A stretch of DNA of 64,000 nucleotides from NCBI GenBank assembly GCA_002730555.1, contig PCAM01000012.1:40907-104906 (forward strand). The letters run 5' to 3'. The DNA is from Chloroflexota bacterium (GTDB taxonomy: Bacteria > Chloroflexota > Dehalococcoidia > Lucifugimonadales > Lucifugimonadaceae). The position numbers and the translations under genes are program-made. The stretch's first letter is position 1, and each line of letters starts with the position of its first letter. This document shows positions 1 through 9,149 of this stretch, piece after piece. Below the pieces are notes generated by a model, which searched no databases, had not been told where the DNA came from, and worked only from the letters and a program-made list of their open reading frames with translations.

Positions 1-67
1 CCTGGATGACTCGGGCGAATTCCACGAGTCCCGTTTTGTCGTAAACGCTCAGTAAGGCGAAGGCCAA
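1..67 (-). CDS. purH: PurH (IMP cyclohydrolase/AICAR transformylase), N-terminal fragment at window edge
   Basis: Only the first 22 codons lie in the window; the gene continues to the left. The minus-strand frame reads LAFALLSVYDKTGLVEFARV, which matches the N-terminus of the bifunctional enzyme that makes the last two steps of IMP synthesis (ALLSVsDKTGivefA is the family signature). I place the start at a TTG ending at position 67 because an AAGGA Shine-Dalgarno sequence lies about 9 nt upstream. It follows purM by 91 nt on the same strand, so purF, purM and purH probably form one purine operon; purN is absent between purM and purH. Confidence 0.8.
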   Translation of the reverse strand, partial: MAFALLSVYDKTGLVEFARVIQ

Positions 68-158
68 ATCAACGGTTCCTTTTGTGGTTGGTTGTACCCG
101 AATCCGGCGGCCTGCCGACATCCGGACGGTTCGCTGTCGCCGGAATCCCGGCGGTTTT

Positions 159-1208
159 TCAAATAAGAACTACGCGCTCGGCGCCGGGATCGCGCTCAAC
201 GACCCGCCCGACGATCCACGAGTCCGTCACCAGTTCCATGATCTCATCGGCCCGATCTGCTGACGCCAGCAGGACCATGCCGAGTCCCATGTTGAAGACC
301 CGGAACATCTCGTCTCGGTCCACCGCCCCCTGCTTCTGGATAAGCCGGAACAGCGGCGGGACTTCCCAGCTTGTAAGATCGATATCCGCTCCCATGCCGT
401 CCGGAAGCGACCTCGGGATGTTCTCGAACACGCCGCCGCCGGTGATGTGCGCCATACCGCGGATCATGCCAAGCACCGGCGTGACTGGATCGAGATAGCT
501 CCGGTGCGGCTCGAGTAATGCGTCCCCAAGGGAGCGTCCGAGGTCCGGCGACCACTCGGTCTCTTCAAGCACCTCTGGATGGTTGTCGATATCGAACACA
601 CGTCGGATCAGCGAGTAGCCGTTGGTGTGAGGGCTGTTGGACGGTATGCCGATCAGCACGTCGCCCAGTTCCGCAGCTTCGCCGCCGAGCAGATCGGAGC
701 GATCTACATATCCGGCGATAACCCCGACGACATCCATGTCATCGCCGGCGTACAGCCCGGGCATGACGGCGGTTTCACCACCCAGGAGCACGCATCCGGC
801 GGCCTTACATGCCTCGGCCATGCCTTCAACGATCTCGACTGCGTCGTCACGTTCTGCATGCCCGAGCCCAATGTAGTCTAGGAAGAAGGCCGGTTTCGCG
901 CCCGTGGTCAGGAGGTCGTTCACGCAGTGGTTGACCAGGTCCATCCCCAGGCCACGGAAGTTCTTGGCGGTCTGGCCGACGGCGATTTTCGTCCCCACTC
1001 CATCGGCGCTTGCGGCCATGAGCAGGTCGTCGTCCGGTGATCGCTCGTAAACCCCGGCGAAAAAGCCCGGGCGTCCGATTACGCGGCCTCCGAATGTGAT
1101 ACCGGCGACCGTTTTGATCCGATCTTTGAGAGCGCTGGCGGCGTCAAGATCGACCCCTGCTGCCCTGTAGGTATTGGGGTAAGTGTTGGGGGAGGTGTTG
1201 GCGGTCAT
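159..1208 (-). CDS. purM: Phosphoribosylformylglycinamidine cyclo-ligase (AIR synthetase)
   Basis: Converts FGAM to AIR with ATP, step five of de novo purine synthesis, in the cytoplasm. The frame is open 57 codons further upstream, but the ATG at 1208 gives 349 residues, the usual family length, and begins just before the typical YRAAGVD motif. Visible family motifs are ADGVGTK (residues 68-74), MDLVNHCVNDLL (89-100) and GGETAVMPG (143-151), followed by the C-terminal HITGGG segment. Same strand as purF upstream (241 nt gap) and purH downstream. Nothing looks broken. Confidence 0.96.
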   Translation of the reverse strand: MTANTSPNTYPNTYRAAGVDLDAASALKDRIKTVAGITFGGRVIGRPGFFAGVYERSPDDDLLMAASADGVGTKIAVGQTAKNFRGLGMDLVNHCVNDLLTTGAKPAFFLDYIGLGHAERDDAVEIVEGMAEACKAAGCVLLGGETAVMPGLYAGDDMDVVGVIAGYVDRSDLLGGEAAELGDVLIGIPSNSPHTNGYSLIRRVFDIDNHPEVLEETEWSPDLGRSLGDALLEPHRSYLDPVTPVLGMIRGMAHITGGGVFENIPRSLPDGMGADIDLTSWEVPPLFRLIQKQGAVDRDEMFRVFNMGLGMVLLASADRADEIMELVTDSWIVGRVVERDPGAERVVLI

Positions 1209-1449
1209 GGGGGTGCGGCCACTACCTTTGGGGTTTCGGGTGAGTCCCGGATCATATCCGGGTGACTGGGCATTTCCGGGGGTTCCAAACAAGTGTATGG
1301 ACGCCGGGAAAGATAGGGGGATTAGCTTATTACGCCCCAGCTTTGTGCGAAAGCCATTTAACCGGGGACTTCGCAACACGAGAGCGCATTGTCAATAACG
1401 CGGCGGGAGAGTGCCTGAAGCCCTTGACCGAACACCCGGAATTCCCTCG

Positions 1450-3039
1450 TTAGATCCAAAGAGTTGCGGGTGGTTCCGTGCGGGCAGGCCTAGTCGTTGG
1501 ACGCGGCGCCTCTTCGAACTCCATCTTATTCATCTCTAGTTGGACGGGGATGGGGTACTTGCCGGTGAAACACCCACTGCAGAAGGTTCCGGCTTCAGCC
1601 TGGACGGCGTTTCTCAGTCCATCAACGCTCAGATAACCGAGCGAGTCTGCGCCTATCAAGTCCCTGATCTCGTCAACCGTCTTGCGTGCTGCGATCAACT
1701 CGTCGATCGACGCCATATCGACGCCGAAGTGGCAGGTGGAGATGATCGGCGGCGAGGCGATACGGACGTGGATCTCGGCGGCACCGGCGTTGCGGAGCAG
1801 TTTCACCACGCGTGACTTGGTCGTGCCCCTGACGATGCTGTCCTCGACCACAACGAGACGCTTCCCCCTGATCACCTCTGGAAGCGCATTGAACTTCATC
1901 CCGACGCCGATGTCTCGCATGCGCTGGCTCGGTTGAATAAACGTTCGTCCGACGTAGCGGTTCCTCACGAGGCCTTCGCCGTAAGGAACACCGATCTCGT
2001 TGGCGTAGCCGACGGCGTGGGGAATGGCCGAGTCCGGTACCCCAATCACCATGTCGGCCTCCACCGGGTGCTCCCTCGCCAGCCGGGCGCCCATCTCGGC
2101 CCGTGTCGCCTGGTTCAGGTTTCCGTTGAGAATACTGTCCGGACGGGCGAAGTAGATGTGCTCAAAGATGCACATGGCGTGCGCGTCGCGTGCGCTGGAC
2201 CACATGAACGAACCGACACCGTTCTCGTCAATAACGACCGTCTCACCGGGCTCAATCTCTCGTATGAATTCGCCGCCGACGTGGTCGATCGCGCAGCTTT
2301 CGGAGGCCAGAATGTAGCCGTCGCCGAACTTGCCGATGCAGAGCGGGCGAATGCCGAGCGGATCACGGACCCCGATGAGCTGGTCCTTCGTCATGATGGT
2401 AAGCGAATAAGCGCCCTTCAAGCGTCTCATGCAGTACGCCGAGCGCTCTTCCCAGGTGGTCCCGGGCGCTTTGGCGTACATCTCTGCGATGACCTCTGTA
2501 TCGGAGGTGCCGGTGAAGGTGGCGCCCCACTCCTCCATCTCCGTGCGGAGCGGGCCGGCATTGATCACGTTGCCGTTGTGCCCGAGCGCGATGGTGAGCC
2601 CGTTTTCGCCGTAGGCAATGATGGGCTGGGCGTTGGAGCGTTTGGGCGCGCCGGTGGTGGAATAACGTGTATGGCCGATGGCGATGTGGCCGGTCAGGCG
2701 GTCAAGGTCTTCTCCCCTGAACGCCTGTGCGACGAGTCCCATAGCCGTGTGGAGCACCATGTTCCGGCCGTCGGCCGTGGCGATGCCCGCCGACTCCTGG
2801 CCGCGATGCTGCAGGGCGAAGAGTCCAAAATAAGCGACATTGGCGACGTCGTCGCCCGGCGCGTACACGCCGACGACACCACAGGCTTCACGGGGCCTGT
2901 CGCTATCAAGCCAGTTGGGCCGAGAGGTTTGCGGCAATTGACCTTGCGGTGCGCTGCTCCCGTGGCGCCGCCGCACTTGCGGGGGGCCGGGATCCACGTC
3001 GCTGAGAGCAACCCTATGGTACCCCCGGCGAGGTTTCAT
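1450..3039 (-). CDS. purF: Amidophosphoribosyltransferase, Fe-S (Bacillus) type
   Basis: First committed step of purine synthesis: PRPP plus glutamine to phosphoribosylamine. The N-terminal-nucleophile cysteine is in EACGVVGVY (Cys53 from the chosen ATG), so a propeptide of about 52 residues would have to be removed, as in Bacillus-type enzymes. Cysteines in AMCIFEHIYF, STCHFGVD and FCSGCFTGKYP match the [4Fe-4S] ligands of that subclass, and VVVEDSIVRGTT is the PRPP loop. The propeptide is unusually long and basic; a start further downstream (GTG) or the ATG 20 codons upstream cannot be excluded. It heads the purF-purM-purH set. Confidence 0.96.
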   Translation of the reverse strand: MKPRRGYHRVALSDVDPGPPQVRRRHGSSAPQGQLPQTSRPNWLDSDRPREACGVVGVYAPGDDVANVAYFGLFALQHRGQESAGIATADGRNMVLHTAMGLVAQAFRGEDLDRLTGHIAIGHTRYSTTGAPKRSNAQPIIAYGENGLTIALGHNGNVINAGPLRTEMEEWGATFTGTSDTEVIAEMYAKAPGTTWEERSAYCMRRLKGAYSLTIMTKDQLIGVRDPLGIRPLCIGKFGDGYILASESCAIDHVGGEFIREIEPGETVVIDENGVGSFMWSSARDAHAMCIFEHIYFARPDSILNGNLNQATRAEMGARLAREHPVEADMVIGVPDSAIPHAVGYANEIGVPYGEGLVRNRYVGRTFIQPSQRMRDIGVGMKFNALPEVIRGKRLVVVEDSIVRGTTKSRVVKLLRNAGAAEIHVRIASPPIISTCHFGVDMASIDELIAARKTVDEIRDLIGADSLGYLSVDGLRNAVQAEAGTFCSGCFTGKYPIPVQLEMNKMEFEEAPRPTTRPARTEPPATLWI

Positions 3040-3172
3040 CCGATAGTCCCGTTTTCGTAAAGTTCGGATGGTGGATTGACCCGGGCCAACGGCGAACACG
3101 ACAGGAAACTCCCCACCAATTTCATGAGCCGGGGTTGGTTGCCGATCCCTTTTCCCGGATCTTTTGCCCGGC

Positions 3173-3916
3173 TTATCTGGGTGGCGGCTCGAGCCAGATC
3201 AGGAACTCCGCGTTCCCGGCGTCACCCAGGATCGGTGACCGGATCAGTCCACGGATACGAATCCTGTGCTCCGTTGACCAGGCCACGAAACGCCCGATGA
3301 GGAGGGCCCTGAGCCCCGGGTCACGGATCACGCCACCCTTCGGCACTTCTTCACGCCGCGCCTCAAACTGCGGCTTGAACAGCACGATCGCCCTACCGCC
3401 GGCGCGCAGATGCACGAATACCGGCGGCAGCACGACCTCAAGCGATATGAACGACACGTCAGCCACGATGAGATCGACCGGGCCCGGGAGCTGGATCGAC
3501 TCACGTGCGTTGACGCCTTCCATCGAAACGACCCGGTCGTCGGCAATAAGACGTGAGTGCAACTGCGCACGTCCGGCGTCCACCGCGTATACTCGGGCGG
3601 CCCCGTTCTGGAGGAGGCAGTCGGTGAAACCACCGGTCGATGATCCAACGTCCAGCACGATGATGCCCGTAGGATCGACGCCAAACCGATCCAAAGCATG
3701 CGCTAGTTTTTCTCCCCCGCGCGACACAAAACGCGGACGAGGCCGCAGCACAACCTCTTGGTCGTCCCTGATCTGCTGTCCGGCCGTGAGGCGCCCGTGA
3801 GTCCCGGGCATGGACACATCCCCCGCCATCACAAGCGCCCTCGCCTCTTCAACGCTGGCCACAAGACCCCTATCGACCATCAGCCGGTCGAGGCGTAACC
3901 GCCTTCGCGGGCTCAT
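3173..3916 (-). CDS. tlyA: TlyA family rRNA 2'-O-methyltransferase
   Basis: Predicted S-adenosylmethionine-dependent cytidine 2'-O-methyltransferase of 16S/23S rRNA, long annotated as hemolysin A. The ATG at 3916 gives 247 residues, the family norm, starting right at the S4 RNA-binding domain (RLDRLMVDRGLVAS, residues 8-21). VSRGGEKL (64-71) links to the FtsJ-like fold with the SAM motif DVGSSTGGFTD (89-99). The open frame extends to 4318 but that part overlaps the divergent prenyltransferase and has no homology signal. Divergently transcribed from the gene at 4043. Confidence 0.92.
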   Translation of the reverse strand: MSPRRRLRLDRLMVDRGLVASVEEARALVMAGDVSMPGTHGRLTAGQQIRDDQEVVLRPRPRFVSRGGEKLAHALDRFGVDPTGIIVLDVGSSTGGFTDCLLQNGAARVYAVDAGRAQLHSRLIADDRVVSMEGVNARESIQLPGPVDLIVADVSFISLEVVLPPVFVHLRAGGRAIVLFKPQFEARREEVPKGGVIRDPGLRALLIGRFVAWSTEHRIRIRGLIRSPILGDAGNAEFLIWLEPPPR

Positions 3917-4042
3917 GGCGTCACCCGGGCCCGGTGGAGACGGCTGCCTTGGCTCCCGGTTCCCGCCGGAGGCATACCCCGCGGGAATCTGTGCCCCGTT
4001 TCCGTATGTGTGGCGGAGACGCCGTCCGGTATCATCCGCTCG

Positions 4043-5038
4043 ATGGCAAGTACCCCTGCAACAGAACGCCGCTCCGGCTCGCCAGCGGCCATCCTGTACG
4101 GACTTATACGGTCGATGCGGCCGAAACAGGCCCCTAAAAACGGTCTGGTTCTCATCGCTCTGTTTTTTACGGTCAACAAATGGTGGGACCTCGACCAGGT
4201 CGAAAGCATGGCCCACCTTGTGGCGACGAGCTCGGCGGCGACGCTGATCTTCATCATCGTGAGCGGCGTCGTCTATATCGTCAACGACCTGTTCGACGCC
4301 GAGCGTGACCGCGCGCATCCAAAGAAACGCTTCCGGCCAATAGCCTCCGGCATCGTACCAACGGGCGCGGCGTGGGCGGCGGCGGTGCTACTGCTGATCG
4401 GCGCGGTAGCGGGCGCGTTCGTGGTCAGTTTGTCGTTCGGGCTGATCGTCCTGGGGTACTTCGGGCTATCGCAGGGCTACAACCTCGTGTTGAAAAGCAC
4501 CGTCATCCTTGACGTGGGAACGCTCGCCACCGGTTTTGTACTGCGGGCTGCGGCTGGCTCAGAGGCGATCGACGGCTTCAAGTTTGGAAGCGGGGTCGAT
4601 CAGTTCGAGCTTGAGCTGACTATCTCTCCCTGGCTCTACGTCTGTACCGCCTCCGGTGCATTGCTGATCTCGTTGATGAAACGCCGGGCCGAGCTTGTGA
4701 CCGCCGGATCTAACGCCGCCGCCCAACGGCCGATCCTGGGCGAATACAGCGTCGAGCTCATCGATCGGTTCGTGGCGGTAGTCGCGCCGACCACCCTCAT
4801 GGCATACACCCTGTACACCTTTAGTGGCAGCTTCCTCACGGACGTCAATCTGCCCGACAACAACTCGATGATGTTGACCATCCCGTTCGTGGCGTACGGA
4901 CTTTTCCGCTATCTCTACCTTGGATACCGGAAGGGAATGGGCGAATCGCCGGAGGAGTTGCTGATCCGGGACCCGGCGCTCCTGGTGACCATCGTCGGGT
5001 GGCTGGCGACCGCCGCACTTGTCCTCGCGCTCAACTGA
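4043..5038 (+). CDS. UbiA-family prenyl transferase, decaprenyl-phosphate phosphoribosyltransferase type
   Basis: A 331-residue polytopic membrane protein. The aspartate motif NDLFDAERD (about residues 81-89) is the Mg-prenyl-diphosphate site of the UbiA superfamily; the N-terminal RSMRPKQ..KN and the GYNLVLKS segment fit the subgroup annotated as decaprenyl-phosphate 5-phosphoribosyltransferase (5-phosphoribose transfer to a lipid carrier). About eight or nine hydrophobic segments follow. In-frame ATGs exist at 4010, 4043 and 4118; none has a clear Shine-Dalgarno sequence, so the start is uncertain. Substrate is inferred from subgroup resemblance only, because no arabinan genes are nearby. 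Confidence 0.82.
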   Translation: MASTPATERRSGSPAAILYGLIRSMRPKQAPKNGLVLIALFFTVNKWWDLDQVESMAHLVATSSAATLIFIIVSGVVYIVNDLFDAERDRAHPKKRFRPIASGIVPTGAAWAAAVLLLIGAVAGAFVVSLSFGLIVLGYFGLSQGYNLVLKSTVILDVGTLATGFVLRAAAGSEAIDGFKFGSGVDQFELELTISPWLYVCTASGALLISLMKRRAELVTAGSNAAAQRPILGEYSVELIDRFVAVVAPTTLMAYTLYTFSGSFLTDVNLPDNNSMMLTIPFVAYGLFRYLYLGYRKGMGESPEELLIRDPALLVTIVGWLATAALVLALN

Positions 5039-5141
5039 CGCCCTTAACTATCGCGCGGGCAACGGGTACGCTTCTCATCCGAGCCGGTCAACAACGCGCT
5101 CTCTTTGTACGGGCCGATTGGCAGCAACGAACTCGCTCGTT

Positions 5142-5201
5142 TCCTGAGGTTCTCGAAGGACGGACGTGGGCGGATAGTCATTCACCCCTACAGTGGTGTG
5201 A
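5142..5201. repeat. Intergenic repeat, family B with 5' extension
   Basis: Begins TCCTGAGGTTCTCGAAGGAC and ends with a degenerate GGGCG...CCCCTACAGTG core. The same order of parts recurs at 37950-38010 and 43840-43893. Confidence 0.6.
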
Positions 5202-5225
5202 CGCCCAAATACTGAAGGAATGTGA

Positions 5226-7358
5226 ATGCCCCCCGGACGTGAGGATTTTTGGAACATCGGGTACCCGTTGCCCGCGATCCTCGTTTACCTGGCCGCTCCC
5301 ATAATCCTTGCCGCCGTGATCTACAGCATCCGCCGCCGGTCGCTGATGTGGCGTCTCGGCAGGCCCGTAGAGGGTTTCGGGCCGATGGGGCCGCGTATCC
5401 GCGAGTTCATCGGGCTCGGCGTCGTCGATCTGCTGGCCCACCGGAAGTTCGTGAAGCGTGAGGTTTACCCGGGGATCATGCACTTCTCCATCTTCTGGGG
5501 CTTCATGATCCTGCTCGTTGCGACCACGGTCGCGGCGGTCGAGTTCAACGTCGAGAAGTACATGCACCGGGAGTTCCCGACGATTGAATACCGAGTCGCC
5601 CTTGGATTTACGTGGGATGTCCTCGGCGGGGCGCTGGCGATGGTCGGCCTGGGCATGGCGGCGTTCCGGCGTTACGTCCTGCGACCCAGCCGCCTCCACT
5701 CTTTCTCCGACAACGGCGTCGTTCTCGGTTATCTTGCGCTGCTCTTGCTTACAGGCTTCCTGATAGAGGGCGCCCGGATTGGCGCAACGGAACTCAACCA
5801 GGCCGACGTCCGGTTCTACGACCCCGGTGTCGCCGGCTGGTCGCCCATCGGCTGGGCCTTCGCCAAAGGCCTCGACGGGATCGCCATCACCACCTCCGAG
5901 ATGAGGGACCTCCAGGAGATCATGTGGTGGACCCATGCCGGGATCTTTACCGCCGGGTTCGTGTATATCGCCATCGGCTACAAGCACCTGTCGCACATCA
6001 TGACGAGTCCGGCCAACATCTTCCTCCGGCCCAAAAAGGCGCGGGGGGCGCTCAAACCGATGGGCGATTTCGAGACGCTGGAGACGTTTGGGGCGAAAGA
6101 CATCACGGACTTCACGTGGTGGCAGAACCTGAACTTTGACGCCTGCACCAACTGCGGGCGATGCGAAGAGCAGTGCCCGGCATGGGCCTCGGAGAAACCG
6201 CTCTCCCCGCGTGGCGTAATGCAGGACATGAAAGCGTTCATGGCCGAGCGTGCGCCCGTATTGCTGGCGATGCCGGAGGGCGAAACTCCGCCGGCGCCGG
6301 AAGCAGCAATGGTCGGCGAGGTGATCACGGAGGACGTGCTGTGGTCCTGCACGTCCTGCGGCGCGTGCGTCGAGGCGTGCCCGGTCTTTATTAACCATAT
6401 CGACACGATCGTGGACATGCGCCGCTACCTCGTGCTTGAGGAGTCACGCCTGCCGGAGACGGCGCAGGCGGCGCTCATGAGCCTTGAACAGCGCGGCCAC
6501 CCGTGGCAGGGCACCACCCTGACCCGCACGAGCTGGCTGGAGGGACAGGTTGTCCCGACCATCGAGGAGAACCCGGACGCCGATGTCCTGCTCTGGGTCG
6601 GCTGCACCGGAGCGCTGGTGGAGCGCAACGTGCAGGTGACGCGGGCGGCGGCATCAATCCTGAAAAAAGCAGGCGTTAATTACGCCGTGCTCGGCAACTC
6701 GGAGACATGCACCGGCGATCCGGCCCGGCGCATGGGCAACGAGTACCTGTACGCCATGCTCGCCGAGCAAAACATCGAGACGCTCAAGGCGATCAACCCG
6801 AAGACGATCCTGACGACCTGCCCGCACTGCTTCAACACGATGAAGAACGAGTACCCGCAGTTCGGCGGCGTGTTCAATGTGCGGCACTACTCGGAGTACA
6901 TGGCGGGGCTGATCGACGACGGCAAGCTGCGGGCGCTGGCGACGGTAAGCGCCGAGAAGACAACGTATCACGACTCCTGTTTCCTCGGGCGCCACAACGG
7001 GATTTACGACGCCCCTCGCCGTATTGCTGCCGCCATCCCTGGGCTGGAAGTGGTCGAGATGAGCCGCTGCAAAGAGCGGGGGTTCTGCTGTGGCGCCGGC
7101 GGCGGGCGAATGTGGATGGAGGAGGACGGCACCCGTATCAACCACATGCGCACCGATCAGTTTTTGGAGACTGACGGCGATTCCATATCGATGTCCTGCC
7201 CGTTCTGCCTGCAGATGATGGAGGAAGGGATCGGGTCCAAAGGGGTGGAAGATACGAAGAGCGCCAAGGATCTGCTGGAGATCATGGACGCCAGCCTTGA
7301 GGGTTCCGGGGCAAGTGCGGAAACCCAGGCCTCCAACCCTGTCGGATCGGCGGACTAA
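5226..7358 (+). CDS. Membrane-bound NarI-HdrD type Fe-S oxidoreductase (EMO-like, ETF-linked)
   Basis: A 710-residue fusion. Residues 1-265 hold about six membrane helices resembling the NarI-type cytochrome b domain, with histidines available for haem. Two ferredoxin-type clusters follow: Cys307/310/313/317 (CTNCGRCEEQCP) and Cys375/378/381/385 (CTSCGACVEACP). Two cysteine-rich CCG domains of the HdrD/GlpC kind close the protein (GCTGALVERN..TTCPHCFNTM and TYHDSCFLGRHN..GFCCGAGGGRMW). This architecture is that of membrane oxidoreductases thought to pass electrons from electron-transfer flavoprotein to menaquinone; the partner is inferred, as no etfAB is in the window. A GAAGGA Shine-Dalgarno sequence 5-8 nt upstream supports the ATG. 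Confidence 0.88.
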   Translation: MPPGREDFWNIGYPLPAILVYLAAPIILAAVIYSIRRRSLMWRLGRPVEGFGPMGPRIREFIGLGVVDLLAHRKFVKREVYPGIMHFSIFWGFMILLVATTVAAVEFNVEKYMHREFPTIEYRVALGFTWDVLGGALAMVGLGMAAFRRYVLRPSRLHSFSDNGVVLGYLALLLLTGFLIEGARIGATELNQADVRFYDPGVAGWSPIGWAFAKGLDGIAITTSEMRDLQEIMWWTHAGIFTAGFVYIAIGYKHLSHIMTSPANIFLRPKKARGALKPMGDFETLETFGAKDITDFTWWQNLNFDACTNCGRCEEQCPAWASEKPLSPRGVMQDMKAFMAERAPVLLAMPEGETPPAPEAAMVGEVITEDVLWSCTSCGACVEACPVFINHIDTIVDMRRYLVLEESRLPETAQAALMSLEQRGHPWQGTTLTRTSWLEGQVVPTIEENPDADVLLWVGCTGALVERNVQVTRAAASILKKAGVNYAVLGNSETCTGDPARRMGNEYLYAMLAEQNIETLKAINPKTILTTCPHCFNTMKNEYPQFGGVFNVRHYSEYMAGLIDDGKLRALATVSAEKTTYHDSCFLGRHNGIYDAPRRIAAAIPGLEVVEMSRCKERGFCCGAGGGRMWMEEDGTRINHMRTDQFLETDGDSISMSCPFCLQMMEEGIGSKGVEDTKSAKDLLEIMDASLEGSGASAETQASNPVGSAD

Positions 7359-7365
7359 GTCTCCA

Positions 7366-8277
7366 ATGCCGCGACGCGAATCAACCGCAAAACGCCGCTC
7401 TACAAGCACCAGCGCATTCGGCGCGAGCGGTCGTATTTCGCACGACGCGTCTGCGTATTACTCGCGCGCATTCCAGCCCGAAATCGACGCCCGTAACGTC
7501 GGCGAGACGGCGGCGGCGCCGGAGGAATCGCTGGACCGGATTTACGCCCACACGAGCGAGAACATGCACGAGTTGCCGGACGGCAGCGTTCACCTGATGG
7601 TCACCTCGCCGCCCTACAACGTCGGCAAGGAGTACGACGAAGACCTGACGATGGAGGATTACCGCGATCTGTTGCAGCGGGTGCTCGCCGAGACCTGGCG
7701 CGTGACCGCCCCGGGCGGCCGGGCCTGCGTCAACGTGGCAAACCTTGGCCGCAAGCCTTACATCCCGCTGCACGCGTACATTATCGCAGGCGCGTCCGAA
7801 ATCGGCTTCCAGATGCGCGGCGAGATTATCTGGGACAAGGGCGCCGGGGTCGGGGCATCCACGGCTTGGGGAAGCTGGATGTCGGCCTCAAACCCGACGC
7901 TCCGGGACACCCATGAGTACATTCTCGTTTTCCAAAAACCGCATCCAAAGACCGGCTTCGGACGACGTGCCCCCGAAGGCGGCGAGAACACCATCGACAA
8001 AGAGGATTTCCTGGAGTCGACTAAGTCAGTCTGGCGCTTCAGCCCGCAGTCGGCAAAACGGGCGAACCACCCCGCCCCGTTCCCGGTGGAATTGCCGCGC
8101 AGGTTGATCCAGCTTTATACCTACACCGGGGACGTCGTTCTCGACCCATTCATCGGAACGGGTGCGACGGCGATGGCTGCGGCGGTGGCGGGTAGGCGCT
8201 ACGTGGGATACGACACGTCCGCCGAGTACTGCGCTATCGCTGAGGATCGAATCGCTGAGGCGCTTTCAGGGGACTGA
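7366..8277 (+). CDS. Orphan site-specific DNA methyltransferase, beta class (N4-C or N6-A)
   Basis: 303 residues. The catalytic motif IV TSPPYN (residues 80-85) precedes the SAM-binding motif I DPFIGTG (260-266), the order of beta-class amino-methyltransferases. The catalytic domain starts at about residue 60 (DRIYAHTSENMHELPDGSVHL). The chosen ATG is 7 nt after the stop of the preceding oxidoreductase; the first 35 residues are basic and low-complexity. No restriction endonuclease or specificity subunit is adjacent, so it may be a regulatory (CcrM-like) or protective orphan. The modified base cannot be told from motif IV alone. Confidence 0.87.
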   Translation: MPRRESTAKRRSTSTSAFGASGRISHDASAYYSRAFQPEIDARNVGETAAAPEESLDRIYAHTSENMHELPDGSVHLMVTSPPYNVGKEYDEDLTMEDYRDLLQRVLAETWRVTAPGGRACVNVANLGRKPYIPLHAYIIAGASEIGFQMRGEIIWDKGAGVGASTAWGSWMSASNPTLRDTHEYILVFQKPHPKTGFGRRAPEGGENTIDKEDFLESTKSVWRFSPQSAKRANHPAPFPVELPRRLIQLYTYTGDVVLDPFIGTGATAMAAAVAGRRYVGYDTSAEYCAIAEDRIAEALSGD

Positions 8278-8577
8278 TACGGCGATTCAGGCCGGAGACA
8301 GTGACCCGGGCGCCAACGCGTTACCCCACGACCGGCCCAACACACTCCCACACCGTCATTCCCACGCAGTGAGGAATCCGGAACACGCAGCTTTCGTCGT
8401 CACAAAAGTCGATAACGGAAACCGTGTCTGAATCCCGACTACTCGAGAATGAGGGAGTGGGCAGGTTTCCCCACATAAATACCCGAAACCGTGTAAACAC
8501 GCGATGCGTTTAGCTATGGGGGATCGGTGGGAAACGCTAACGTCGCTACACGCCCTGTTCCCCCAGGGCTGCTCCTG

Positions 8578-8623
8578 GCGCCCCTGCCCACCCCCCACTC
8601 ATGTGGACCGCAGGGGCGCTTTT
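8578..8623 (+). terminator. Hairpin with T-run
   Basis: GCGCCCCTGC (8578-8587) pairs perfectly with GCAGGGGCGC (8610-8619) and is followed by TTTTATT. The right arm resembles the family B repeat core, so a repeat may be doing duty as terminator. The nearest upstream gene on this strand ends 300 nt earlier. Confidence 0.55.
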
Positions 8624-8765
8624 ATTGCTTATTGTCCGTCCCCTCCGCCGAGCCGAGGAAAGGGCGGGGCGTGGTCATTGTCTTCGGTGCTCGGTGTGTT
8701 AGTGAAGTTCCCTCGCCCTTCCGGGAATGGAAGGATCGGGTTGACTGGACGGGCGTTCAGGGCAT

Positions 8766-8830
8766 CGTAGGGGCGTATGACAATACGCCCTCCCCCTCTC
8801 CCATACGGATGAGGGTTGGGGTGAGGAGGA
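8766..8830. repeat. Composite intergenic repeat, family B joined to inverted family A
   Basis: CGTAGGGGCGTATGACAATA followed by CGCCC (family B core), then TCCCCCTCTCCCATACGGAT and GAGGGTTGGGGTGAGGA, the reverse complement of family A. Confidence 0.7.
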
Positions 8831-8994
8831 CCGCGGACAGGCGATCGGTGCACCAGCGCGCTGCCGCACGCTCCGGCCCTTCGAGAGCCTCAAAGCGCTG
8901 GTGCGGAGTTGAGATACGCAGGTGCGGTGCTCAGGACACCCGAGTAGCCATGAGTGTGGCTCCGCCTTGAATCGGCGCAGATAGTGAGAGGAGC

Positions 8995-9033
8995 TTCTCC
9001 CTCATCCTGCACCTTCTCCCGTTGGGAGAAGGG
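8995..9033. repeat. Intergenic repeat, family A
   Basis: CTCCCTCATCCTGCACCTTC followed by the small palindrome TTCTCCCGTTGGGAGAA. Nearly identical to the copy at 12905-12942. Confidence 0.7.
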
Positions 9034-9149
9034 TCGCCACGCATACGTGTCCTTCCATCTTAGGTCGTTTTCGATTCCCGACGGACACCACGGAGGTACG
9101 ACGGCCTCTCGGCGCCTCCCCGGAAAACACAGAGATCCAGAACAAAACG

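Larger units (their letters stand above)
8278..9149. other. Gene-free 872-base stretch filled with short repeats
   Basis: No frame here looks like a protein. It holds a terminator-shaped hairpin (8578-8623), a composite family B/A repeat (8766-8830) and another family A repeat (8995-9033). A shorter hairpin (GCCCTG/CAGGGC, around 8552-8569) lies just before the terminator. Confidence 0.6.

Noticed and set aside
1933..3060. 375-residue plus-strand frame
   Set aside because: Antisense shadow of purF.
8278..9149. CRISPR array among the repeated GGGAGA-type units
   Set aside because: Repeats are irregularly spaced, differ from each other, and no cas gene is near; they belong to dispersed intergenic families.
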